A stretch of DNA of 36,569 bases from CAVAVT01 sp963592185 (GCA_963592185.1 CAVAVT010000013.1:1-36569); one strand, 5' to 3'. Shown: positions 1-8,491, counted from the first letter of the stretch. The notes: generated by a model not told the origin, from the sequence alone. Translations and numbers: made by a program.

Positions 1-51
1 CGCGACCCCCACCTTGGCAAGGTGATGCTCTACCAACTGAGCTATTTCCGC
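1..51 (-). tRNA. tRNA-Gly (GCC), 3' end cut off by window edge
   Basis: On the minus strand the sequence reads GCGGAAATAGCTCAGTTGG followed by an anticodon stem-loop with loop TTGCCAA, so the anticodon is GCC (glycine). The acceptor 5' strand, D arm and anticodon arm are present. The T arm and acceptor 3' strand lie beyond position 1. It follows tRNA-Asp by only 4 bases and is almost certainly co-transcribed with it. Confidence 0.93.
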
Positions 52-55
52 ATAA

Positions 56-132
56 TGGCGACCCTGGACGGACTTGAACCGACGACCTCCGCCGTGACAG
101 GGCGGCATTCTAACCAACTAAACTACAGGGCC
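56..132 (-). tRNA. tRNA-Asp (GTC)
   Basis: This is a complete 77-nt tRNA on the minus strand with an encoded CCA end. The acceptor stem GGCCCTG pairs with CAGGGTC (one G-T pair). The D arm is AGTTTAGTTGGTTAGAAT, the anticodon loop CTGTCAC gives GTC (aspartate), and the T arm contains GGTTCAAGTCC. It is the first gene of a short tRNA transcript that continues into tRNA-Gly. Confidence 0.96.
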
Positions 133-165
133 GTTATTGCCTTGTTTCCTTCAGCAACGATATTT

Positions 166-194
166 ATTATACATATCCGAATACTGTTTGTCAA
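166..194 (-). promoter_or_regulatory. Sigma-A promoter of the tRNA-Asp/tRNA-Gly unit
   Basis: Minus strand: a TTGACA -35 box (189-194), 17-bp spacer ending in TG, and a TATAAT -10 box (166-171). Both hexamers match the consensus, as expected for a stable-RNA promoter. Transcription would start about 25 bases before tRNA-Asp. Confidence 0.88.
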
Positions 195-213
195 ATAATT
201 TCTAAAAATATTA

Positions 214-243
214 TTTACTAAGCTGTAAAAAACAAGTTATACT
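214..243 (+). promoter_or_regulatory. Possible promoter of the acyltransferase gene
   Basis: Plus strand: TTTACT (214-219), 18-bp spacer, TATACT (238-243). The -35 box is weak. It lies about 30 bases before the start codon at 274 and is divergent from the tRNA promoter. Confidence 0.4.
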
Positions 244-273
244 ATTCAAAGAACATATTGGGGAGTGGTATAA

Positions 274-1407
274 ATGAGTAATATACGCAGACCACGTCTG
301 GAAGCTATTCAATTTATTCGTGGAATTTCAATGCTGGCTGTACTTGGAATCCATATTGGCTCCCTATATTCAAAAGATCCATCAGCCTCTGCAGGACTAG
401 TCGGTCTCTTGGTTATTGCATCCAGATTTGCTGTCCCAATTTTCTTTTTTATTTCTGCCTTTGGTATATTTTATAATATGGATACTTCTTCCCAGTTTAA
501 TTATAGAAAATTTTTAAATCGAAGACTCAATGCGATATTGATTCCCTACCTTGTGTGGTCCATATTTTATATGATTCAAAGTCCAATGATAGAAATGATA
601 TCCATTAAAAGTTTTGATACAGCGCTGCTTCCAACTGTAGCAGATATTCTCATAGCCTTATTTGTTGGAACGGCAAAGTATCATCTTTATTTTTTAGTAA
701 TTTTATTGTGGTTTTATGTTTTAATGCCTCTTTGGATACCATTAATAAAAAATTTAAACATCCACTCGCTTGTCCTGCTTTTTGTTCTTCAAATTGCATT
801 TAATTATGTATCAACAGTATGGATGTGGTCGATTCAGACAGAAAATTACCTTCTAAATCTTCTGCTTGAATACAGACTGAATTACTGGGTGGTACATTAC
901 CTGTTTATATTTGTCCTTGGCGGCTGGCTGGCTGTACACTACGATGCATTTAAAGGTTTTATGAATAGATATTTTGCTTTGACAGCAATATTTTTCCTAG
1001 TTATGCTCGGACTGATGGAATATGATTTTGTAAGTGATATAGCTAATGGTTACAGTTTGCTGGAGGCTGCCGATTTAGTTCAGCAGCTAAGCCCCATGGG
1101 GATAAGCTACACCTTGGCTGCATGCCTTTTTTTATTTACACTTTTCACTCGCCAGCCCTATCCAAAGTTTTTAAATCCAGCATTAAAGTTTCTTGGAAAA
1201 CATTCTTACTTTATCTATCTTAGCCATCCGTTTTTTATTAATGTCATCTGTATGATTTATAAGCTTTTGGGGCTGGAAATGACTATAACGGCTGTCATTT
1301 TGCTCTATGTGCTTACGCTATTCTCAGCATCTGCAGCGGCAGTTATACTTTTCTGTCTTGGAAATAAATTCCCTATTATTAACCGTCTATCCATAGGCAA
1401 AGGCTAA
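274..1407 (+). CDS. Membrane acyltransferase, acyltransferase-3 (OafA/YrhL-type) family
   Basis: This 377-residue protein is almost entirely hydrophobic, with roughly ten predicted membrane segments. Near its N terminus it has the family layout: an RG pair at residues 16-17 and a histidine at 27 in the first membrane helix (VLGIHIG), then a basic segment leading into a PYLVWS helix around residues 83-95. Family members transfer acyl (usually acetyl) groups to polysaccharides, peptidoglycan or lipids from the cytoplasmic side of the membrane. The substrate cannot be read from the sequence. A GGGGAG Shine-Dalgarno sits about 9 bases before the ATG. The gene stands alone between tRNA genes and the trpS leader, with no glycan-synthesis neighbours to suggest a target. 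It is more AT-rich than the housekeeping genes that follow and could be an accessory gene. Confidence 0.82.
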   Translation: MSNIRRPRLEAIQFIRGISMLAVLGIHIGSLYSKDPSASAGLVGLLVIASRFAVPIFFFISAFGIFYNMDTSSQFNYRKFLNRRLNAILIPYLVWSIFYMIQSPMIEMISIKSFDTALLPTVADILIALFVGTAKYHLYFLVILLWFYVLMPLWIPLIKNLNIHSLVLLFVLQIAFNYVSTVWMWSIQTENYLLNLLLEYRLNYWVVHYLFIFVLGGWLAVHYDAFKGFMNRYFALTAIFFLVMLGLMEYDFVSDIANGYSLLEAADLVQQLSPMGISYTLAACLFLFTLFTRQPYPKFLNPALKFLGKHSYFIYLSHPFFINVICMIYKLLGLEMTITAVILLYVLTLFSASAAAVILFCLGNKFPIINRLSIGKG

Positions 1408-1413
1408 GTCTAA

Positions 1414-1442
1414 TTGACATCCCTCTTTAAAGCTGTTACCAT
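1414..1442 (+). promoter_or_regulatory. Promoter of the trpS T-box transcript
   Basis: TTGACA (1414-1419, perfect), 17-bp spacer, TACCAT (1437-1442, four of six matches). It lies a few bases after the acyltransferase stop codon and directly before the T-box leader, so trpS has its own transcript. Confidence 0.7.
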
Positions 1443-1448
1443 AGAGCT

Positions 1449-1710
1449 GTAAACCGTTGAGACGAGGTTACAGCAGCAATGCTTCTTCAGAGAGTCCGTG
1501 TTGGTGAAAGCGGATGAAATACAGGCTGTTGTTTTGGGTCGTTGAGGGCGCACTGAAAGAGTACTAGCTCAAGTAGGCTGCGACGTAGGACATACGTTAC
1601 GTGTCAGGAGCAAACGCTCCTTGAGGCGCATGGCTTATCCATGAATCAGGGTGGCACCGCGAATTTGAAATTCGTCCCTGGCAGTTAATTTATACTGCCG
1701 GGGATTTTTT
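1449..1710 (+). promoter_or_regulatory. T-box leader (tRNA-Trp-sensing) upstream of trpS
   Basis: The leader carries the diagnostic T-box sequence AGGGTGGCACCGCG at 1648-1661 (antiterminator bulge that pairs with the tRNA acceptor end). It also has an AGAGAGTC element near 1490, a GTTGGTGAAAG distal-loop motif near 1499-1510, and a terminator just before trpS. In the 3' arm of stem I the codon TGG (1535-1537) sits at the expected specifier position before GTCGTTGAG, so the sensed tRNA is tRNA-Trp, which fits the downstream gene. Known family mechanism: uncharged tRNA stabilises the antiterminator and allows read-through. The 5' boundary is approximate. I chose the specifier by position and by the trpS context; the frame-shifted TTG reading is less likely. 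Confidence 0.93.
1676..1710 (+). terminator. T-box regulated intrinsic terminator
   Basis: The stem CCCTGGCAGT (1676-1685) pairs with ACTGCCGGGG (1694-1703), 10 bp with one G-T pair, followed by a run of T. It lies immediately after the T-box sequence, and its 5' arm is the part that the antiterminator competes for. Confidence 0.9.
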
Positions 1711-1738
1711 ATTGCCCGGCAAAAAAGGAGTAATCAAA

Positions 1739-2761
1739 ATGGAAGAAGTAACAAAGACTGACGAGAAAAAAATCATCCTGAGCGGCATTCAGCCCACTGG
1801 AACATTTACTCTTGGAAACTATCTGGGAGCTGTAAAAAATTGGAGGGAAATTCAGGAACAGTACAACTGCTATTACTTTATTGCAGATCTTCATTCCCTG
1901 ACGGTTCACATTGATCCTTCACTTCGCCGCCAGCAGACTAGAAATGCCTTTGCGCTTCTCCTTGCCTGCGGTATTGACCCTGAAAAGAGCCTTGTTTTTG
2001 TACAGAGCCATGTTCATAATCATTCTGAACTCGGATGGATTATGTCCTGCTGCTCCCAGTTCGGAGAGCTTTCTCGCATGACACAGTTTAAGGACAAGTC
2101 AGCAAAGCATCCTGAGAATATCAATGCCGGACTTTTCACCTATCCTTCACTTATGGCGGCAGATATTCTTCTCTATCAGGCTGACTATGTGCCAGTAGGC
2201 GCTGACCAGACACAGCACTTGGAATTTACCCGTGATATTGCTACCCGGTTTAATCATAATTATGGTGAAACCTTCAAACTTCCAGAAGGATATTTCCCAA
2301 AGGCTGGCGCACGTGTCATGAGCCTGCAGGAGCCTACAAGCAAAATGAGCAAATCTGACACAAACCCCAAGGCTACTATTTCTATTCTTGATGATGAAAA
2401 AACTATTATCAAGAAATTCAAGAGTGCTGTAACCGATAGTGAAATGAAGGTTATCTACCGTGAAGGTGATGCTTCAAAGGCTGGTATCAACAACCTTATT
2501 ACTATTTACTCGGCAATTACTGGCGACACCATAGAAAAGGTTCAGGCTGATTTTGACGGCAAGGGATATGGTGATTTCAAAACCGCTGTTGGAGAATGTG
2601 TAGCTGAAGAACTCCGTCCTGTTCGTGAAAACTATGAACGCCTTATTCAGGATAAAGGCTACCTTGAGGAGCAATGGAGACTTGGTGCTGAAAAGGCAGC
2701 AAAGATTTCTGGTAAAACTCTTTCCAAGGTAAAGCGTAAGATTGGACTTCTTGCATACTGA
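1739..2761 (+). CDS. trpS: Tryptophanyl-tRNA synthetase
   Basis: This class Ic aminoacyl-tRNA synthetase of 340 residues attaches tryptophan to tRNA-Trp in the cytoplasm. Visible motifs are the nucleotide-binding signature TLGNYLGA (about residues 24-31, the HIGH-equivalent of TrpRS) and KMSKS at about 202-206. Length is normal for the compact bacterial enzyme. The frame is open further upstream (TTG at 1712), but that extension would run through the T-box terminator tail. The ATG at 1739 has AAGGAG eight bases before it and is the clear start. It is controlled by the T-box leader and followed by a bidirectional terminator, so it forms a single-gene transcription unit. Confidence 0.97.
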   Translation: MEEVTKTDEKKIILSGIQPTGTFTLGNYLGAVKNWREIQEQYNCYYFIADLHSLTVHIDPSLRRQQTRNAFALLLACGIDPEKSLVFVQSHVHNHSELGWIMSCCSQFGELSRMTQFKDKSAKHPENINAGLFTYPSLMAADILLYQADYVPVGADQTQHLEFTRDIATRFNHNYGETFKLPEGYFPKAGARVMSLQEPTSKMSKSDTNPKATISILDDEKTIIKKFKSAVTDSEMKVIYREGDASKAGINNLITIYSAITGDTIEKVQADFDGKGYGDFKTAVGECVAEELRPVRENYERLIQDKGYLEEQWRLGAEKAAKISGKTLSKVKRKIGLLAY

Positions 2762-2772
2762 TAAATTGTGAT

Positions 2773-2815
2773 AAAAAATGCGTATTTTGACTTTGCATCA
2801 AAATACGCATTTTTT
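2773..2815. terminator. Bidirectional terminator between trpS and scpB
   Basis: A perfect 18-bp inverted repeat: AAAAAATGCGTATTTTGA (2773-2790) and its reverse complement (2798-2815), with a 7-base loop. A-rich and T-rich flanks on both sides allow it to stop trpS (plus) and the long scpB-ending transcript (minus). Confidence 0.92.
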
Positions 2816-3448
2816 CTATTCTTCCGGAGTTTCGCCTTCAGCATCAAATGAGTCCAACAAGGAAAGCTGCTCGTCCACTTCCCTAGCCTCAGCCGGTGCT
2901 GGCAAAGGCGGCAAATCCTTCAAATCATTCAACCCGAAGCATTGGAGAAACACCTCCGTTGTGCCATATAAAATTGGCCTTCCCACAACATTTTTTCTGC
3001 CGATTTCACTTATTAGCCCAAGCTCAAGAAGACGTGCCATAACACGTTCAATACGCACACCACGAATTTTCTCGATTTCCTGCTTTGTTATGGGCTGTTT
3101 GAAAGCAATAATGGAAAGTGTTTCCATAGCCGCCTGTGAAAGCTGCTTATCCCTTGTCTGGCTTAGGCGTTCCACATATTCAAAATTTTCAGCCCTTGTA
3201 ACCAGCTGATATCCTCCAGCCACAGCAATAAGACTGAGTCCGCTTTCACGCTCATCCAGATTCTGTTTTAGCTTTTCAATCAGCTCAATGACATTCTGCT
3301 CATCTATCTGCAATATATCGGACAGCTGAGTAAGGGTAACAGGATCACCATTGGCAAACAACACCGACTCCAAAGGACCTATTAAATTTTCTGTAAACAA
3401 GTCATACACCACTTCCGATAGATTTTTGTGAGATAGCTCACTTTCCAC
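2816..3448 (-). CDS. scpB: Segregation and condensation protein B
   Basis: This 210-residue kleisin-associated winged-helix protein works with ScpA and SMC to form the bacterial condensin that organises and separates replicated chromosomes. The N-terminal part has the family pattern GPLESVLFANGDPVTLTQL (about residues 20-40). The second winged helix includes ETLSIIAFKQPITKQEIEKI, and the segment VVGRPILYGTT near residue 160 is typical of ScpB. The reading frame starts with GTG (3448), which overlaps the end of scpA by 11 bases. No strong Shine-Dalgarno is visible, so translation is probably coupled to scpA. It is the last gene of the minus-strand run and ends directly at the shared terminator. 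Confidence 0.95.
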   Translation of the reverse strand: MESELSHKNLSEVVYDLFTENLIGPLESVLFANGDPVTLTQLSDILQIDEQNVIELIEKLKQNLDERESGLSLIAVAGGYQLVTRAENFEYVERLSQTRDKQLSQAAMETLSIIAFKQPITKQEIEKIRGVRIERVMARLLELGLISEIGRKNVVGRPILYGTTEVFLQCFGLNDLKDLPPLPAPAEAREVDEQLSLLDSFDAEGETPEE

Positions 3449-4157
3449 TTTTAAGCTTGATTACAATTTCACCAAACTGATAAGGCTGATAAACAACAAT
3501 GCTTTTTAGCTTTATTAATTCCAGCATTGCCAAAAATGTAACAATCAGCTCATCTTTTGTGCCAGTATCAAAGGCATCCACAAAAAGAATCTCACCGCCT
3601 GCAGCATACAATCTGTCAATTATCGCCCCAAGTTTATCCTCAACGGTATATTTAGCCTTTTCCACCAAAACCTTTGGTATGGATATCAAATCAGCCTTGG
3701 ACTGTGCCACGGCGAAAAATGCTTTTACCAGTTCATCCAGTGAAAGATTCTCCGGGGGCAGATGTTTGATTTGAAGACTTTGTGCCGGCCGTGAAAAAAA
3801 TCTCTGCTGCTCCTTTGCCATATCCTCCAGCTTTTCACTAACCTCTTTAAACCTTCTGTACTCGATTATACGCTCAACCAATTCCTGACGGGGATCTTCT
3901 TCCTCCCCCTCCTCGGTTTTTGGTGCCTTTGGCAGCATCATTCTGGATTTAATATGCAGCAGTGTTGCAGCCATAACCAGAAACTCGCTGGAAATTTCAA
4001 TGTCAAACTGCCTGGATTCATCAATGTACTGAATATATTGCTCTGTAATTTCCGCAATGGGAATATCATAGATGTCTATCTTATTTTTTTCAATAAGATG
4101 CAGCAGAAGGTCCATAGGCCCCTCAAATGCATCAAGTCTAACCTTATATGCGTCCAT
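3438..4157 (-). CDS. scpA: Segregation and condensation protein A (kleisin)
   Basis: This 239-residue kleisin bridges the SMC ATPase heads and binds ScpB. The N-terminal signature FEGPMDLLLHLIEKNKID (about residues 11-28) is highly characteristic, followed by a segment with SSEFLVMAATLLHIKSRMML. An acidic linker (EEGEEEDPRQE) leads to the C-terminal winged helix. The ATG overlaps the TAA stop of the upstream M50 protease gene by one base (TAATG), and there is no strong ribosome-binding site, which suggests translational coupling through this three-gene end of the operon (protease, scpA, scpB). Confidence 0.96.
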   Translation of the reverse strand: MDAYKVRLDAFEGPMDLLLHLIEKNKIDIYDIPIAEITEQYIQYIDESRQFDIEISSEFLVMAATLLHIKSRMMLPKAPKTEEGEEEDPRQELVERIIEYRRFKEVSEKLEDMAKEQQRFFSRPAQSLQIKHLPPENLSLDELVKAFFAVAQSKADLISIPKVLVEKAKYTVEDKLGAIIDRLYAAGGEILFVDAFDTGTKDELIVTFLAMLELIKLKSIVVYQPYQFGEIVIKLKSGK

Positions 4158-4780
4158 TAGAAAATTATACCCAGTACCAGGTAGAAAATACCTAAGATTA
4201 ATTTTTCCAGTGGAACAAGAATATATCTAAGGATTGGCGTCATCATTATAAATATCAATATGATAAAGCTATAACGCTCCAGACTCATGAGCTTATACTG
4301 CCACTTTGGAGGCAAAAAGCTCATAAGGACTTTAGAACCATCCAGAGGCGGTATGGGAATCATATTGAATATGGCAAAATTGATATTGTAGAGAATAATC
4401 AGTGAAAAAACCATTTTTACTCCAGTGGTCATTTCCACTCCGATTGTCGCCATAATCTGCAATATAAGCAAAGCAAGAAAGGCTGTAATTAAATTTACCG
4501 CCGGACCTGCAAGAGCAACAAGAAGCTCTCCACGCTTAAAATTCTTAAAATTTAATGGATTTATCATTACAGGCTTTGCCCATCCAAACTGGCAGAAAAG
4601 CAGCATTAAAAGGCCAACTGGGTCCAAATGTGACATGGGATTCAGTGTCAGTCTGCCAGTGGCTTTAGGAGTAAAATCCCCCATTGCCACAGCAACACGG
4701 GCATGGGCATACTCATGTACAACTATTGCTATGATAAGCCCAGGTATACCAGCAATGATACCAATAAGATTAAAATCCAA
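4157..4780 (-). CDS. Site-2 protease family membrane metalloprotease (M50)
   Basis: This integral membrane zinc protease has 207 residues with the start chosen here. The zinc motif HEYAH lies at about residues 22-26 in the first membrane helix. The second conserved motif NMIPIPPLDG, which supplies the third zinc ligand, is at 139-148. The GPAVN segment near residue 92 is also typical. It belongs to the short, PDZ-less group often found beside scpA in Firmicutes; the substrate is not known. The start matters: the longest frame begins with a TTG (4795) that overlaps the GGAGG Shine-Dalgarno, so it cannot be the start. The TTG at 4780, eight bases after GGAGG, is the best initiation codon. Confidence 0.9.
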   Translation of the reverse strand: MDFNLIGIIAGIPGLIIAIVVHEYAHARVAVAMGDFTPKATGRLTLNPMSHLDPVGLLMLLFCQFGWAKPVMINPLNFKNFKRGELLVALAGPAVNLITAFLALLILQIMATIGVEMTTGVKMVFSLIILYNINFAIFNMIPIPPLDGSKVLMSFLPPKWQYKLMSLERYSFIILIFIMMTPILRYILVPLEKLILGIFYLVLGIIF

Positions 4781-4800
4781 TGTTATATCCTCCAAAAATA

Positions 4801-5352
4801 TTATTTCTGCTCAGCTAATAAATCTCTAAGCAGAAGTATTCCTGAAACAGACTTTGCATCATAGATGCGTCCGTCCTTTACCATTTCCAAGGCTTCACTC
4901 ATGGATATACGCACCACATTGATAAATTCATCATCATCTGTATGCTGAACCCCAGCTGTAAGGCCCTGTGCTGCGTAAATATGTATGTATTCATTGGAAA
5001 AGCCCACTGTAGTTGCAAGCTTTGAAAGCTTAGTGAATTTTTCTGCGGTATATCCAGTTTCTTCCTCAAGCTCCCGAACAGCACATTCCAGCGGATCCTC
5101 ATCTGGAGAATCCAACTTGCCAGCCGGAATTTCCAAAGTAACTTGGCCAATAGGATATCTATACTGCTTAACAAGAATAATATCTCCATTTGGAAGTACC
5201 GGCACAACAGCGGATGCACCGGGATGTATAATCCACTCTCTGTAGGACTCATTTCCATCAGGGAGCATTACCTTGTCACGTCTCACATGAAGAAGATTTC
5301 CATCATATATTTTTTCACTATTAATTTTCTTTTCTATAAGATCTTCACACAT
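4801..5352 (-). CDS. nudF: ADP-ribose pyrophosphatase (Nudix hydrolase)
   Basis: This 183-residue Nudix enzyme is likely to split ADP-ribose to AMP and ribose 5-phosphate. The Nudix helix RELEEETGY and preceding AGKLD at about residues 77-102 are clear. The spacing between the first glycine and the first glutamate is one residue longer than the canonical GX5E, so the loop has a one-residue insertion. The LEIPAGK lead-in and the VGFSNEYIHIYAA segment match the NudF/YqkG type. The Shine-Dalgarno (GGAGG) is encoded by the last two sense codons of recN, so the two genes are tightly packed. A gene of this type next to recN and scpAB is common in Firmicutes. Confidence 0.9.
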   Translation of the reverse strand: MCEDLIEKKINSEKIYDGNLLHVRRDKVMLPDGNESYREWIIHPGASAVVPVLPNGDIILVKQYRYPIGQVTLEIPAGKLDSPDEDPLECAVRELEEETGYTAEKFTKLSKLATTVGFSNEYIHIYAAQGLTAGVQHTDDDEFINVVRISMSEALEMVKDGRIYDAKSVSGILLLRDLLAEQK

Positions 5353-5355
5353 AAT

Positions 5356-7077
5356 TTACCTCCGAATACGCATCTTGCAGGACGATGCCTTAGCAATCAT
5401 TTCCCTTGCATTATCAATGGCTGCAGCTGTTACAGAAGTACCCGATGCCATACGGGCAATCTCATTTACCTGTTCCCCGGCATTAAGTACATGTACACCG
5501 GTGATGGTCTTATTATCCTCTGATTTCTTGGAAATATAGAGGTGAACATCTGCCATAGCTGCAATTTGAGGCAGATGGGTAACACACAGTACCTGCTTGT
5601 AAGCTGCCACAATAGCAATGCGCTCAGCTACCATCTGGGCTGTTTTTCCGCCAATGCCGGTATCGATTTCATCAAATACCATGCTCTTTGCAGAGTTGTC
5701 CTTGGATGCCATAACAGCCTTAATGGAAAGGGCAATTCGGCTAAGCTCACCGCCGGAGGCTATCTTGGATACAGGCCTCAGCTCCTCGCCTACATTTGCA
5801 GAGAAAAACATATCTATTGTATCAGCACCATTGGCCTTAAGTTCGTTATCGCCATTGACTTCAATAACAAAACGGGCATCTGGCATCCCCAAAGCTGTAA
5901 GCTGCTCGCTTATAGCCTCTGAAAGCTTCCTGGCTGCTTTTTTCCGTGCATTGGTCAGTGTCTCAGCTGTACGTCTGGCATCAGTTTCTGCACTTTTAAT
6001 GGATGATTTAAGCAAAGCAATATCATCATCGTAATTTTCAATAGCAGACAATTCCTGCTTTATCTTTTCCAGCCGTTTAAGAACATCTTCCAATGATGGC
6101 CCGTATTTCTTTTTGATTCGATCAAGAACATCCATACGGCTCTGAAGCTTGTCCAAAAGCTGTGGCTCAAACTCAAGAGAATCTGCATAATCTCTTATTT
6201 CGTAGCCAGCCTCCTGAATTTGAATCTGCGCATCTTTTATAATCTGTGCAGCATTATCCAGCGAATTGTCGTATTTAGACATAGAGGACAAGCTATGGAG
6301 AATTTCAGTCAAACATCCCAGCACACCAACCGGAACCTTTGAGCCTCCATCAAGAAAATCATGTACACGTTTAATGTGGTCAGCAATTTTTTCTGCATGT
6401 GAAAGCTTGTTTATATCCTGTTCAAGCCGGTCATCCTCCCCAAGTTCCGGTTTTGCCTCAGATATTTCCTTTTCCTGCCAATGCAGCATGTCAACTCGCT
6501 GCTCGTAATCCTTTGCGGCTTCTTCTTTGGCAGCAAGCTGCTCCTTTAAACCTACATAGGTCTTGTATGAAAAACCATATACAGCCAATGCTTCGGCAAT
6601 ATCTGAATCAAAGCTTTCAACTAGCTCAAACTGTTTATCTGCTTTCAAAAGGGCAAGGTTTTCATGCTGTCCATGAATGTCTATCAAAAAATGTCCCAGG
6701 CTTCTAAGGAGTGTAAGCGTTACGTGACAACCATTAACCAATATGACGCTTTTGCCACCACGGGTCAGCTGTCTGGTAATTATAATAGTTCCGCTTCCTT
6801 CTCCTTCAGTGCCGTCATCAATGGCATTATCTGACAGGAACTGCTGAAGCTCCGACTGATTCTCTTCAATAGTAAATATAGCCTCAACCCTCAGCCAGTC
6901 ACAGCCTGTACGTATAAAATCCGAACTAAGACGGTTTCCCAGTATTGCTCCTAATGAATCTATTAATATAGATTTTCCGGCGCCAGTTTCACCAGTTAGA
7001 ATATTGAGACCTTCGCCAAAATCAATTTGAACATGTTCCAATAAAGCAAAATTCCAAACCGTTAATGTTTTTAGCAT
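5356..7077 (-). CDS. recN: DNA repair protein RecN
   Basis: This 573-residue SMC-like ATPase acts early in double-strand break repair, gathering DNA ends in the cytoplasm. Walker A GETGAGKS is at residues 29-36. Two long coiled-coil arms fill the middle. The ABC signature ASGGELSR is at about 439-446, and Walker B SMVFDEIDTGIGG follows at about 465. The family's C-terminal CVTHLPQIAAMAD segment is present. AAAGGGAG precedes the ATG. It follows argR by 38 bases, a common Firmicute order. In sporulating relatives spoIVB and spo0A follow recN, whereas here the next gene is the Nudix hydrolase. Confidence 0.97.
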   Translation of the reverse strand: MLKTLTVWNFALLEHVQIDFGEGLNILTGETGAGKSILIDSLGAILGNRLSSDFIRTGCDWLRVEAIFTIEENQSELQQFLSDNAIDDGTEGEGSGTIIITRQLTRGGKSVILVNGCHVTLTLLRSLGHFLIDIHGQHENLALLKADKQFELVESFDSDIAEALAVYGFSYKTYVGLKEQLAAKEEAAKDYEQRVDMLHWQEKEISEAKPELGEDDRLEQDINKLSHAEKIADHIKRVHDFLDGGSKVPVGVLGCLTEILHSLSSMSKYDNSLDNAAQIIKDAQIQIQEAGYEIRDYADSLEFEPQLLDKLQSRMDVLDRIKKKYGPSLEDVLKRLEKIKQELSAIENYDDDIALLKSSIKSAETDARRTAETLTNARKKAARKLSEAISEQLTALGMPDARFVIEVNGDNELKANGADTIDMFFSANVGEELRPVSKIASGGELSRIALSIKAVMASKDNSAKSMVFDEIDTGIGGKTAQMVAERIAIVAAYKQVLCVTHLPQIAAMADVHLYISKKSEDNKTITGVHVLNAGEQVNEIARMASGTSVTAAAIDNAREMIAKASSCKMRIRR

Positions 7078-7115
7078 AAAATAAATGCTCCCTTTCCGTG
7101 GAATTTCCTAGATTA

Positions 7116-7568
7116 TCAGCAGCCAAGCTCATGAAGTCTTTTTATAACTTCCGGGACAGCTTCCTTCGGCTTTACAACAACTAAAATATTATCATCTCCT
7201 GCCACAGTTCCAATAACATCAGACCACTTGGCATAATCCAGTATGGATGCTACAGCATTTGCGGTTCCTGGCAGAGTTTTGATAACAATGATATTTTCAC
7301 TGGAATCCATTCCAGTAACAGAATCCTGAAACATACGAGTCATTCTATTTTTTGAAAATAACGGATTATTTTCCATTGGAAATGCATATCTATATTTTCC
7401 AGATCCATAGGGAACCTTAACAAGCATCAATTCCTTTATATCTCTGGACACAGTTGCCTGTGTAACAGCAATATGCTGTTTGCGAAGTGCATCTGCAAGA
7501 TCTTCCTGGGTTTCTATGACATTATTTTCGATAATATCTTTAATTTTGGCATGTCTGACCGATTTCAT
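7116..7568 (-). CDS. argR: Arginine repressor ArgR/AhrC
   Basis: This 150-residue, arginine-responsive, hexameric transcription regulator controls arginine biosynthesis and catabolism genes. The N-terminal winged helix has the recognition helix TQATVSRDIKEL at about residues 36-47. The C-terminal arginine-binding and oligomerisation half contains GTVAGDDNILVVV near 122-134. Family length is normal. It lies between nadK and recN, as in many Firmicutes. No arginine biosynthesis gene is in the window, so its targets are elsewhere. Confidence 0.96.
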   Translation of the reverse strand: MKSVRHAKIKDIIENNVIETQEDLADALRKQHIAVTQATVSRDIKELMLVKVPYGSGKYRYAFPMENNPLFSKNRMTRMFQDSVTGMDSSENIIVIKTLPGTANAVASILDYAKWSDVIGTVAGDDNILVVVKPKEAVPEVIKRLHELGC

Positions 7569-7604
7569 ATGTTCACCATCCTGTTTATATAAAACTCCAA
7601 CATA

Positions 7605-8459
7605 TCACAAATGACTCCACATCTTGTTCTTTAACGTATGATAGTAATTCACATCTTCAAATTTTACAATATGCACTGGTCTGGAGGCTTTGCGAACTAT
7701 GACCTCGTCCCCTGGCAGCAGTGGGAAACTTTCCTGCCCATCAAAGGTTAGCTGAATATCCTGATGGAATGCCTTAACATGTATTCTCACCACATTGTCC
7801 TCTGCCACAACCATTGGGCGGATATCCAATGTATGGGCACAAATCGGTGTTACCAAAAGACCTCTGACATTTGGATCTAAAATCGGGCCTCCAGCTGAAA
7901 GCGAGTACGCTGTAGAGCCTGTAGCCGTTGAAACGATTACTCCATCAGCCTTGTAATCATTTACCAGCACACCGCAGACATTTACCCCTAGATGAAGCAT
8001 TCTTGCAATGCCTCCCTTGGAAATAACCACATCATTTATAGCATGTCCGGCAAATCTTGAAGGCTCATTTTCCGCCTTGATATGTCCGGATAAAACCAGT
8101 CTTTCTTCTATGCGGTACTCACCTTTGAGAATCTTATCTAGTTTGCTGTTAAGGTCTGCAAGCTCAATGTCAGCCAAAAAGCCGACAGTACCGATATTTA
8201 TTCCACAAGCCGGAATATTTCTTTTGTAAAGATTTCTGCATAGTCCAAGCAGAGTACCGTCTCCGCCTATACTAAGTCCCATATCAAAGGGTTCTTTATC
8301 TATGTCTGTTACCCCATATTCCATACAGTCGAAATATATCGCTTCTGTCATAGGCAATATTACCCTTACGGCCTTATCCTTATAAAATTTCAGAATGCGC
8401 CGCAATACCATTGCAGAATTTTCTTTTTGAATATTGGGAAATACGGCTATTGTAAGCAT
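7605..8459 (-). CDS. nadK: NAD kinase
   Basis: This 284-residue cytoplasmic enzyme phosphorylates NAD to NADP with ATP or polyphosphate. The family motif GGDGT is at residues 65-69, followed by CGINIGTVGFLAD. NDVVISKG comes near the middle, and DGVIVSTATGSTAYSLSAGG is the diagnostic NADK signature (with STATG in place of the commoner STPTG). The gene sits between tlyA and argR in a run of closely spaced same-strand genes. The window also encodes NAD synthetase (nadE), but far away and on the other strand. Confidence 0.96.
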   Translation of the reverse strand: MLTIAVFPNIQKENSAMVLRRILKFYKDKAVRVILPMTEAIYFDCMEYGVTDIDKEPFDMGLSIGGDGTLLGLCRNLYKRNIPACGINIGTVGFLADIELADLNSKLDKILKGEYRIEERLVLSGHIKAENEPSRFAGHAINDVVISKGGIARMLHLGVNVCGVLVNDYKADGVIVSTATGSTAYSLSAGGPILDPNVRGLLVTPICAHTLDIRPMVVAEDNVVRIHVKAFHQDIQLTFDGQESFPLLPGDEVIVRKASRPVHIVKFEDVNYYHTLKNKMWSHL

Positions 8460-8491
8460 AATACACCACCAATCAGTAAATCATTTCACCA

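Noticed and set aside
1712..1738. TTG start giving a nine-residue longer TrpRS
   Set aside because: The extension would include the Shine-Dalgarno itself and begin at the T-box terminator tail; the ATG at 1739 has the correct spacing.
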